Below, piece by piece: positions 11,893-24,100 of a stretch of 64,000 nt of DNA; position 1 is the first letter of the stretch; each line of letters opens with the position of its first letter. The stretch is from NCBI GenBank assembly GCA_036426205.1, contig CM071569.1:2198354-2262353 (forward strand). The letters are read 5' to 3'. Origin of the DNA: Ascaphus truei (Eukaryota; Chordata; Amphibia; Anura; Ascaphidae). The position numbers and the translations under genes are program-made. Below the pieces are notes generated by a model. It made no database searches and had not been told where the DNA came from. It worked only from the letters and a program-made list of their open reading frames with translations.

Positions 11893-12154
11893 ATGGGTTT
11901 CAGCTCTGCCGTTACCCATCTGTTCTGCAAGATGAGGACATTGCTTCTTATTACCCTGGGCATAATGATGGTCGGATGGGCCGCATCAATTTACCTTGGC
12001 GTACACCACGTCCCAAAATCCAAGACCCAGGTACATGACTTTTGGCGGTCTGTTGTTTCTGAGAAGGAAAAAGAAGAAAAGGCTATTTCTGCTCTGGAAG
12101 TGTCTTCTAAAGAGTCAGATGTGAGGTTTTGTCCTACTCACTCGCCATATCTGA
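11893..12154 (+). CDS. b4galt4: b4galt4 exon 1: cytosolic tail, membrane anchor, stem
   Basis: Encodes residues 1-87 plus the first base of codon 88. It carries a short N-terminal tail, a hydrophobic stretch (LLLITLGIMMVGWAASIYLG) serving as signal anchor, and a Lys/Glu-rich stem ending in a CPTHSPYL segment that resembles the start of the catalytic region. The donor is CTGA|GTAAGT. Reading through it gives only 29 intron-encoded residues before a stop, and joining to 14388 restores the family sequence. Confidence 0.92.
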
Positions 12155-15100
12155 GTAAGTATGAGCTCTTCCTTTCTTGTTCCATGCTTTGGGTTAATTT
12201 GTTTTGTTATCTTGAAATGGGCAATGCCTTACCTGTCATTTAAACAAATATGGATTTCTATAGATGTTTTAGCGCAGCTCAAACGTTTGTAAGGACCAAG
12301 GCCAAGTTCAGAAGCCATTGTCACTATCGGATTAATAAAACACTAACTACACAAATAATCCTCGCTCAACCCTAATAACTACACAAACATATAACAAAAG
12401 ACTGTCCTCAACTAATAAAACACTTCGTATCACCCTTATGGGTCCATATGGCTTCTATAACGTCTATTCTGTATATAGCATTTGTGTTTCTTAAAGGTTC
12501 AACAAAGTAAACTAATGACAGTGATAATTTAATAAATTAAATCTCTGTGATTGACAAATATTTTAAATCATTTTTTTTAAAGTGTAAAGGGCGAGTTTGT
12601 TACTACAGCTCAACCCCCTTATAACGCTGCGCTTGGGGTCCAAAGAATCACATTGCGCTATAAGCGGATCGCGTTAGAAAGAATGTACAATTGTATGCAT
12701 TGCACAATAAAGTATTTAAGATACCAATAATCGTGTTGTAAAGTATTCATAAATACGAAAATTGGGAGCTTGCATCGCGTTATAAGCAGATTTGCGTTGT
12801 AACGGATCGCGTTATAACGGGGTTGAGCTGTACTTGTTTTTTCCACCTCGAATATAAGGTAATTTAATCAAATTCATACGGTCACAGCATTAACTGGGAT
12901 AGAAAATGGAGACGAGACTAAAAATAGGATCGGAGAACGAACGGATTGACTCAATTTGCGTACATACTTTTGCATTTAAACATTTTCAAGATAACTTAAA
13001 AAAAAAAAAATAGTTTAGACATTTTTTTTTAGGACGGGATCCATCACCATGATACCCAGTAAATATATCACCGTCACTTTTCCCCTTTGTGGGACTGCAG
13101 GTTTAATAGTTAGCACAAGTGTCAGACCTGAGACCTTATTCACATTATACTGGTGGCTGGCCTGTACCATTGGATTGTTACAGCCGGTCTAAAGTTTGCA
13201 TTGATGAGGACTGAGTTATGGAGGTCTTAGGGAAGAAAGCACAATGAATAAGTATCTCAATCAAAATGGAAAAGTACTGGAGGAATTTGCAAATAAGCGT
13301 CATTAGGGTTACAAAGTAATTGTAGATGCAAATGAAGATAACAGGCTCATCCTGATTACATGTATTATGGTGAAATCCTCCATTACCCTTCCACTTGTTG
13401 GGGACAATCAATGTACAGATGTGTCCAGACCACAGCGCAGGTGCGGTCACGTCCCCGAAAGCGGGCGGGAAGGATTAGGTCTGCGGGGGGGTCCCTGCTT
13501 CTGAATGGCACCCCACAGCATTAATCTTGCCGGGTCAGTCACCCGTCTGTTACACCAGCGCAGAGGGAAGCCTCTCTTTGTGTCTCCCCGAGCAGCTCTT
13601 ACAGCAATCCTCGCGCTTTTTAGAACTATAATCACTTTTTACATAGCTTATTTCTGCTCCGGGGGGATTCCCGAGATACAGATCTCCGTATGGGGTGCCA
13701 GTATCTAAGTTTAAATCTCCAGCGTCACTTTGGCCAATAGGAAGCCGCGCCAAATGATGTCACAGCTTCCTATTGGCCCATTATGGAGTGGCTACCGGCA
13801 CCCCCTATGGTGGTAAGTATCTCTGGAACAGGAGGTCCCCAGAGATGAAATGAATGGAGTTCAACTCTGAGACCCCCTGCTTCAACCCCATGTAAAAAAA
13901 AAAAACTATTAAAAAGCAGCGCTTGGATTGCCGCTGGTCTATCCTGCCCCTTGATGACGTAAATGCCCGAACATGGGCCTCTAGTATTCCGCCTGGTGAC
14001 GTAAACTAGAGGCCCATATTCAGACATCTACGTCATCAAGGGGCAGGATAGCTTCAGCACAAGTGGCTCAATCAGTGGCTCAGTCGAAGTGGTTGGGCCC
14101 CCCCGCGCCTCCAGATTCCTAACCTCTTCGACTGAGCCACCTGTGCTGAAGCTGGGATATCATTAAAACCTGACCTGTTGGAGGGTCATGAGTACTGGAG
14201 TTGAGCACCTCTGATCTAGACTTCTAAAACTTATTTCAAAATGCTTATACTTTTCTGTGTGTAGCTGCCTTCTCAGTCACCCTGTTGTAACCCATATCGC
14301 AGTCATGAGTTCAGTTTGTTTCTATGTGGGACTGCACCTTCCACGGGGACACTGTCTCATTGGCTCTGCATTTTGTCCCCACTGCAGAGGGAATCACACC
14401 ACTCTCCTTTAAGCCCTCCCTAACTCTAGAAGAAGTAAGGACAAAGTACCCAAGGGTGGTAAAAGGCCGGTGCCAGCCAGAGAGCTGCCGACCACAGCAA
14501 AGAGTTGCCATTCTGATACCACACAGAAACCGTGAGAAGCACCTCCTGTACTTGCTGGACAACCTGCACCCCTTCCTACAGAGGCAGCAGCTGGAATATG
14601 GCATTTACGTCATTCACCAGGTGAAACCAACAGCAGCAGGCCCGATTCTGCAATATCTGTGTTAGGCCTCGTCCCCACTGCTTGCGGCTGCACACGCTAC
14701 GGCCCTCTATGGGGCTGCCCCCAGTCACTGCTTGCGTGCGTCTGCAGAAAGGGCGATGCGCGACCACCTTTGCCAAAAGACAAGAAATTTGTCTTTTGGC
14801 GCGGTGGTCGAGCGCTGGCTACATCACAGCGGCGGTTCAGCCAATGAGGGCGAACCAGCTGCGTGACGTCATGGCCACGCCCTGCCAATAATCTTCTGGA
14901 CGCGCATCCCATCGCGACCCTAGGACCACAGATCACGGCTTAAACAAGTGCACGCGCCGGCAGGCGCTCCGACGCGCACGTGCACGCAGTGACTGGGGCC
15001 GTAGCCTATGGCACAGATCAGCTTCTCAAATATACCTTGCAGGCGTTTTACATTATGAAGGAGGGGAGGGGGGGGTGATGAAGGCAGAATTTATGTTTAG

Positions 15101-18100
15101 ACCAAGGACCAGCTCTATGTAATCCTGTAACGTTTAGATTATATTGAATGTACGGCACCACTAAATTAAGACTTCTACATCTCATAGAGAAGCTAGTCAC
15201 GTTATGAATCAGGTTGGGGGGGGGGGGCAGACTGTTTATCAGACTGCATTTAGCAGGAGTGCCCCATCTCAAACGCATTGGCACAGCAAAATATGTCTTT
15301 CCTTGCTATGCTTTTGACTTAATCGAGCAAAGAGGTTGGTGTAGATTGGAGATGCACAGAGGGAGGAATGAGAGGGAGGTGATGGAGAAAGAGGAAGGGA
15401 GGTCACCTGACAGGATGGTGTGAACTGGTGACTGGAAAAAAGTTGTCACTGTTTCAGCCCCAGACAGATGCTTTTTTTAAATTATTTTTTAAGCATCGGA
15501 CGTTATCTGTTGTCATGAGTACTTCCCTTTTTGAGAGTTGGCAACTCAAATCAGAATTCTCCATTCTTCTAAACTCGAAGACCCTACGTTTCTTCAAAAT
15601 GGTCAGATTGTTGTCACAGAAATTCTGATAATGTCTCTGTATCCAGCTAGGATTGGGCGATATAGCGGCATTTAGTAATATCGTGATAACATAATCTCCC
15701 AGAGTGCCCATATGAGAGATTACCTGTTATCGCGATATTACGGGATGCCGGTTGTCAGAGGTGCATCTCTGAAGCTGCCGCTGTGCTGTATCTCTGCATC
15801 TCTCTCCCCGAGCCCCAAACCCTTCCTGCTTCTGAATGCTGACTCAGAGGGAGGGGGAGGAGCTTCGAGCAGCATGGGGAGAGAGAGGAGTGGGCTGCAG
15901 CAGGGAAAGGTAGGAACTCCTCTCCTCACTTTCTTTTTGTTAAGCCCTCCATCCCCCCCGCCCTCGCTCTGGGACACCCACCCCCTTCCCTAACCTCCCC
16001 CTGGGACCCTTAACTCCCCCATGCCATGCCTGAATTTCACCATTTCTCACCTACACTACTCCCATCACCCTAACATCCTCCTCGTGCCATCACTCTCACC
16101 CTTTCTGAAAATGTTTAAAAAAAATAATTAAACAGATTGTCCGACAATTCTTAATTGTCAAAAACGGTTTAATATATTTTTAACATTTTGTAAATTAATG
16201 TGTTTTTAAATGGAGGTAGTATTTCGGGGTGAGAGTTATGGGATGAGGGGGATTTTAGGGTGATGGGAGCCATGTAGACCCTTTCTGTTCTAGTAAATCT
16301 AAAGAAAATGCATTTATTTTGAGAACACATTTTATTTAGATTTGCTAGAACATTTTCAGACTTTAACAAATTTACAGCGATATTAATATATATATCATTA
16401 TTGCGATAAATGTATTAATATCGTTATCGTGGTGAAAAATGTTTATATCGCCCAACCCTATATCCAGCTAGCGATTGCTCTCATGTCCAAGCATCAATTA
16501 TTAAGGCTAGGGCCATGGTCAAAAAGACCGTGCTGACCCGCGCTGAGGGGAAACATCATCCCCATTGAGCACGGCTTCAGATGGCGCTTCCGCAGGCGTG
16601 CGGAGGCGTGTGGAAATGCAGCCGACAGCTCAATTTAATTTTTCCCGCTGAGGGAAGCGCAGGGCCGGCCATGTGACCGACAAAAGCCAATGGCAGTCCG
16701 TGATGTCGGCGCCGTGACGTGGCGCGCTAGCCCCGTCTCCCGCCCGGCTCATAAGCGCGCACGCTGACACTCATGCAGGGACACAAAAAAGCTCCTGCTT
16801 CAGCAGGAGAGCATGAGCTTCAGCGCTGTGAATGTCACCATGTCCGAGGCCTAATGGGAGAGTTGAACTTGCATTTGAACTTCAGACATTGACATTTGGT
16901 CTTATTACAGGCTGGCAACTTGAAATTTAACCGAGCCAAGTTGCTGAACGTGGGATACTTGGAGGCACTAAAGGAAGAGCAGTGGGACTGTTTTATACTC
17001 CACGATGTGGACCTCGTGCCTGAGAATGACTTCAACCTGTACCTCTGTGACAGTGAACCCAAGCATTTGGTGGTGGGCAGGAACGTAACAGGATACAGGT
17101 AGGTAGAAGAGTTTAGTGGGCATTCCTGAGACTGCATGGTCACCTGTAATAACACACATTCTTTCTTGTGTACTGCTGTCTGTGTGCATATTTAAGATTT
17201 ACAAGGGTGGTGAATTCCCACGCAGACCACCAATTATGTGTTAAAAGCTGTTACTAGCTATTGAACTGGGTTTCCCCAAACCAAAATTAAGGGTCCACCA
17301 CTAAAAAACAGGGATTCATATTGGTAACTTAACCGGTGGCACACAGGGTCTCAGGAACCGAGGGTGGCCCCCTAGCTAAAAATAGCTAGGTTCTTCCATA
17401 AACGCATCAGAGGACTTACCTGTTCATGTGCTTTTGGCTTTATGCCTATTAAATAGCTTTATTTATTACCCGCCTCCAGTCCAGCCTTCTTTGCAGTGCT
17501 CCAACCTCCGAACATCTATCATGTTCATCCATGGAAGACCCACTAGTCCATCAGGTTAAAATAAAAAATAAAAATAAGAAGTTTGTTAGGAGGGATTGCT
17601 ACATTAGGCCGCGTCCGTGCTTAGAGCGGCGCTAACAAATGGCCGTGCCCCTGAGGACGTCCATACAGCACGCGCAACGACGCGGCCGATTTGCTATTAA
17701 TTTGATTTTGTTGCGCGACTGCCGGGTCACGTGAGCGGTTCAGCCAATGATGGTGAACAGCTCCGTGATGTCACGGCTATGCCTCCGCCACGCCTCCCCA
17801 TCGCATCTCCCCCTAGGCCACAAATTGCCTCTGCTGCAGGCGCGCGCGACGACGCGAGTCTAGCATGGCTTCGGCCTGAAGCAATTTAGCTGAACTTTTG
17901 AGGATCTGGGCCTATGAGTGCTTGGTTTAATGTCATTACCCAGAATCCCTGGCTGCAGTGGAAGCGTTATATGCTGTGTGATTATGGGGTAGGGCCCTTT
18001 TTGGGACCTTTGAGATTTGAATGTATTCAAATGTTCTTTATCATACTTTTATAAACTTATCTGTGAAATAACTTTCAATTAATTGGAATTAGGGTCATCA

Positions 18101-21100
18101 AACTGCAGAAGCGAAGCCCCTTACTTTTGGCCATCATTACGGGGTGCTCCTTGCACCCACATGTAATATGACCTCAACATTACTTACATGTGACAGTGAC
18201 GGATAAAGGCCCATATTTACTAAGCCGTGTTTTGCCATAAGAACGCTTGCAGCGTTGGAAGACTCTTTACAGCTCTTGACTTGAATGGGCTGTAAGGTCT
18301 CTTCCAGAATGTGCTCTATGGCGAAGACTTCACAGTAAATCCTTTATTTATATACATGGTAAGAGTCTTTCTTACTTTCCAAAGTGTATTTTTTTTCAGA
18401 CAATCCCAATAAAAGTCCCATTAATTGAACTTAAAAATATCTAAAATAAATTGAAAAATTCTATTTGGAAAGAAAAAAGGCCAAGAGTGGCAAGGTCGGT
18501 AATGTTGGCTCACAGAGGAGGCGGGGGCATGGGGGTCCCAGACATCATCAAATACTATCAGGCGGCCCAATTGAAACAAGTGGTGATGTGGAACAACGAC
18601 CCGGCAACTACGTGCTGGCTGGGGCTTGAGTCCATTTATGTGGGTCCACTTTCACTGACGTCAGTCCTATGGACTGGGTTCAAAGAGGAAAGACATGTGG
18701 AGAAGTTTAAATTAGGATCAATGAGATGTACATGGGAAACTTGGTCTAAAAACAAAAAAAAAATATTCACTAATTTCAACTCCATCGTTAACGCCTACAT
18801 TTAATAATCCTGAGTTTAAACCAGGATGCGCACAAAATACATTCAAACAATTCAGAGAGCTAAATATTACAATGGTAAATGACTTGGTAGTAGAAGGGAA
18901 ACCAATGACATTTAAGGAGATACAAATAAAATATCAAACACATGATATTCCAATTTTTAGTTTTCTTCAAATTAGACATTATTTGTTGAAATTATCACAG
19001 AAAGAGACATTTCCTGATTTAACAAAATTTTAAAGACTTTGTAAAAAAAAAAAAAAGGTGTGTATCAGACTGGGTTGATCTCAAGAATATATGAGGAATT
19101 AATTCTAGCGACAACTCCTCAGAATCATAACTATATGTTAAAATGGGCTGAAGATCTCAATGTAGAAATAGACCTGGGAGGATATCTGGGAATCGGCAGC
19201 TAAAACTTCAATTTGCACGATAGCGAAGGAAAATATATACAACATTGTATTTCACTGGTACCTAATCCCGAGTGGGCTGAGCCAGATCTCACCAGGCACA
19301 TCAGATGTATGCTGGAGAGGATGTGGCCTGAGAGAAGATATGGAACATATATGGTGGTCATGTCCACAGATTCAAAAGTTTTGGACAATGATCCAGAATA
19401 TGTTACTGGAAATTACAGATACAAGAATCCCTCTAGACCCACTAACGTATTTATTAGCAACGCCTGTTGAAGAGGTATCTAATACGATGAGAAAAATAAT
19501 CTCTATTGTTCTTACAGCAGCCTGTTGCTCTATAGCAGCGGTGTGGAAGAATATAAATGAACCATCGAGACATACAATAATTAAAGAGTCAATGAAGTTA
19601 AATGAATGGAAAAGCTTTCAGCTCAACTGAATCAAAATTTAGATCAAATCTATAAGGTGTGGGAACTGTGGCCTCCGGTTTTTAGGTAGAATCCTGATCT
19701 AGGTTGATTTGTTATCCCTGGTCTCTTTTACCTTTTTAGCCCTTAAGCATTCCCTCCCTCCCCTTCCCATTCCCTCCCATTCCCTCCCCTTCCCATTCCC
19801 TCCCTATTCCCTCCCTCCCCTTCTCATTCCCTCCCTCCCATTCCATCCCCTTCCCATTCCCTCCCTCCCCTTCCCATTCCCTCCCATTCCCTCCCCTTCC
19901 CATTCCCTCCCTATTCCCTCCCTCCCCTTCTCATTCCCTCCCTCCCATTCCATCCCCTTCCCATTCCCTCCCTCCCCTTCCCATTCTCCCTCCCTCCCCT
20001 TCCCATTCCCTCTCTCCCTCCCCTTCCCACTCCTTTCCTCTCTGGCCCCATCTTTATCTATCCTTTTTCTTTATCTTTTCTATGATAAAAAATAAGAATA
20101 ATTTGAAATGAAAAGAATCCAAAGAGATTTATATATAAAAATTAAATTGATATGCAACATACAGAAATTAGTAAAGAAAAATTGTTATGAAGGTAATTGT
20201 TTTTACTAAGATGTATAAATATTGTTCCTTTTATCAAAAATTGTACATGTAAGTAAGATGTTAATTTAAGTAAAATAATAAAAAAATACTGAAAAGAAAC
20301 CCCCAAAGTATATGGATGTATTTTTTTTATTTTTATTATTGCATGCTAAAGTTCGATCATTTTATACGTTTCATACCTGCACCTTGAGCTTCCACATGGT
20401 CACCTGACAATGAAAAAAATACTCCTGATAAATTCCATATAGAAGCCTTTTATTATACCGCTCAGAGGCGAGTGATAATGATGAGGAGCGTTGAAAGGGG
20501 TTGGGTCCAGTTGCTGTTTTTTGCAAAGGATCGCGCGTTCTGGTTCTCCGCAGGCCTGCGTTTGTATGGAAAAGTGGACTCGGAGACCCAGGACTTCATT
20601 GATATCTCACGAGTTAAATTGTTTTTTTTTAACATTGCAATCCCATGTAGGCGGCCATACAGAAAAGCCCTTTAAAAAATAATTTAACACTCAACTTGCT
20701 TTCCTAAGCAATTATAACGATGCTAATAACAAATATTGTACGTTATTCATTTTTAAAAAAAATGTCATTCCCCGTTCAATGCCTTAAGGGCCTGTTAATA
20801 GGAACGTTTCCATCCATCACTCTCTCTACCTTCTCTTTCCATGGGGGAGATCCACAGACGTCCGGAGCTTTTTTGCGGTAAACACGAGTTACTGAAATTG
20901 GGAATGGACGTTATTATGAACGGGTATCATCAAAGCTAATGTGATACAAAAATATCGTCCATTCGTCATAGTAGCAGCGCGATTAACGGGGATTTTCAAG
21001 TCTCGGAGACGCGTTTTCAATACACTGCACATGTGCATTGGTAAGCAGTCTTAGCGCACGTCAGTTTGTGTTATCAGCACGCCTATGAGCATGATTCAAA

Positions 21101-24100
21101 TTAATACACATGATAAATTGAATAGCTCGGCCATGTCAGCTAAACAGCTCTAGTGTTGAGATGGCTGAGCAGAATTCAGAGGACCCTGAAAAGCAAAACA
21201 TATTTATTTTGGACGGGTTGTAAATAGATAAAACTGTTTAAGAGTGAGTATCTTTTTAAGATAGCTGATTTCACTGAGAGTTGGGCAAAAAAATTATTTA
21301 AAAAAGCAGCTTCTTGACACGCGATGTGGTTTATGAGAATGTGCCTGTTGGCCATTGTATAAACAATTTACACTTACAGGTCTCCAAGAACATCAGATAA
21401 ATCAAAAGTGGGAACGATCCACTAAAACAATGAAATAGCAGCCAAATAATTGCTTTGAATGACAGCTCAATTAATCTCAGGCTTACTTTATATTGAAAAA
21501 AATAACCCATGTTTGTTTAATAAGGTGAAACCAGAAATTAAAAAAAGTAATGGCTCAAAAAAAGATTTAGACTCCTGGAATAAATACTGCATATCATGGA
21601 TGGGAAGAATTATTTCCTTCAAGATTAACCTCCTGTCCAGAATACAGTGTCTGTTCGGAGCCCTTTCCGATCCCCATTAAATGTGCGGACCTTAACAAAC
21701 TACAGGCTGGCACCTCTTGCTTTATTTGTGGTGGCAGACGCCCAAAGATTAAGAACACAGTTCTGCAGAGACCCTCGAGACTGGGATGCCTGGCCATTCC
21801 CAACCTCCTCAAATACTTTCAGGCAGCCAGACTTGGGCAGATTATCCTCTGGAACTCAAAGACTAACACCAGATGGGTCGATATAGAGGGCTCCTTGTGC
21901 TCTCTGGCCACCGGGAACTCTCTCCTGTGGCTCTCTCATAGTAATAGACCCGAAATCTCTTGGGAATTCCTGACTCTAATACTCTATCTTTATAGCATAG
22001 ACTTACACTCAAATATAAACTCTTGTCTAAAAACTCAGACATGACCCACACTTTGCCCCGGGACTCTCCAGGAGTACCTTCTCTACCTGGCCCAAGATGG
22101 GGAACACTAGGGCCGAAGACCTGCTATCTGGGACTAATGCCAAAACTTTGCAGAACTAAAGGGGGACTGGGTTTGCCGCCCTCTGAATTCTTCAGATGCT
22201 TACAAGTCAAATACTTTCTCATGACTATTCACACAGGGAGATCTTCTGCCACATCTACCTATTTTGAACTACTATATAAATCACAATATCTGAAAAGAGA
22301 CCTGATCTCCCAGATATATCAGATGCTCTTAACTATCGAACCCATTCATAAATGTGCCTACATATTAAGATAGGAAAAGGAACTCGGTGAAGCTCTAGAA
22401 ATAGAAGGGTGGTAGGGGATATGGTAGACTGCTGCTACTATCTGTACAGCTATGAAAGAAACGCCTACAAACTACTATTTCGATGGTACCTAACTCCAGT
22501 TAAATTATATGCAATTGACTCCAAATTGTCCCCTCTGTGCTTTCGAGTATGTGGCCAAAATGGCTCCCTCTTGTATACATGGTCTTGCCCTGTGATTAAG
22601 CTAGTATGGAGATACATTTTCACCTTGATTAGCTCACTATTAGGCAAAGCAATTGTCTTACATTGTACAGTGGCCACATTGGAATAAGACCTTGGGAATC
22701 CCTAATTTCCTTGTGTTCATGGATCGTGAATTGAAAAGATTAGGAGATGGGTAAAATGTTATCCTTCCCATTAATCCGTCCCAATTTGGCAGGAAAATAT
22801 TGGCCATATCAGTTTTAAGATTACATTATGAGGCCTATGTTACATGATCTTCCTCAGTGGAATATAATGTCCCCTATAGCTTGGTTCCCTGATGTAAAAC
22901 ATACCTAGAACGCGGTAAGCATCCTGCAGCAGAGTTCTAATATCTACAATGCAAGAGGAGTCTGCAGCGGAGTCACCAGTCACAGGCGCAACTTCTGACA
23001 TATCTCGCTATAACATTGTGCTGACTGTCTCCTCCACTAACTTCTCCTATAAACACTTACTGAAGTACAGACTGTAGTAAAATCGGTGCCATGCACTTTG
23101 TTCATGTGACACGAAGTGACGCTGGGCGAAAACCTCGCCATTTGCACCTTTTTCTTGAGCAGTGCTCCAGTTTGCCATACTCCACACGTATCCATAGAAG
23201 CCTTCTGGGAATCATCACTAAAGTCTCCATACTGTAGATCACATCTTGAGAAGTACAGTAGCAGAAACTTGAGAAGTTTAGAAGTCATTGTTTTACTTGG
23301 CATTGTGTTGACCTTCAGAGGGATTGCCACAGTTAAAATGCTTCTTTAAACATGCTGTTCCCCTTCCAAAAAATTCACCCTCCCCTATTTCTTTTTTTAC
23401 ACGTTTTGAAAGCAGAGCGTCTTTGGAGCTGAAAAATGAAAGGGGGGTGGAGTGCGGATTTTAACTTGGAATGCACCTTTAAATAGCAGCAATTATGGTG
23501 GAATGGTGCTATGCCTTTGGTGTATTACGTGTCGGCCAGGTTGCAAATGTCTGCTTATCATTTTGTTTTCCCCCTGCTCTCTAACGCATGTTCTCTCTTT
23601 CTCTAGGTTGCGGTATAAAGGTTATTTTGGGGGCGTAACTGCAATGACCAAAGGCCAGTTTGCCAAGGTGAACGGGTACTCGAACAACTACTGGGGCTGG
23701 GGAGGAGAGGACGATGACCTGCGGCAAAGGTAAGGGAACCAGTTGAGCGGGTATGTGAATTTCCGAGTGCGCACAAGACTGCGGAGTGTGTTGAAATAAT
23801 AGGTCCCTCAAGCAGCACAATCATTTATAAACACTGAACTTCTGCAGAAGAACAATTTCCTGCTGAGGATACTGATAATATATGTGAAAGACAGACCTAT
23901 TATGTGTAGTGTGTGAATTCATATATGCTTTTTAATGTATGTGTATGTGATATATACTGTATGTATCTTTGCAAATAATGCTCTAATTCTTAAGAGCCTG
24001 CTGGAAAAAACTAGTGGCTGACACCTACTTTCTGAAGTCTTACACATGTAGCAGATGTTACAGCAGCAATCCAAGCTGCCATGTTTTTTACATTCTATTT

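Noticed and set aside
11932..12154. Alternative b4galt4 start at the second Met
   Set aside because: In frame and possible, but the upstream Met gives the N-terminal MGF tail expected for this family and a better start context.
14324..14387. Extension of exon 2 upstream to an ATG
   Set aside because: Splicing at 14388 restores the family sequence and phase; the upstream part is intron.
19709..20095. 128-codon open frame rich in Pro, Ser and Leu
   Set aside because: It lies on a polypyrimidine minisatellite; all frames are open there because of composition.
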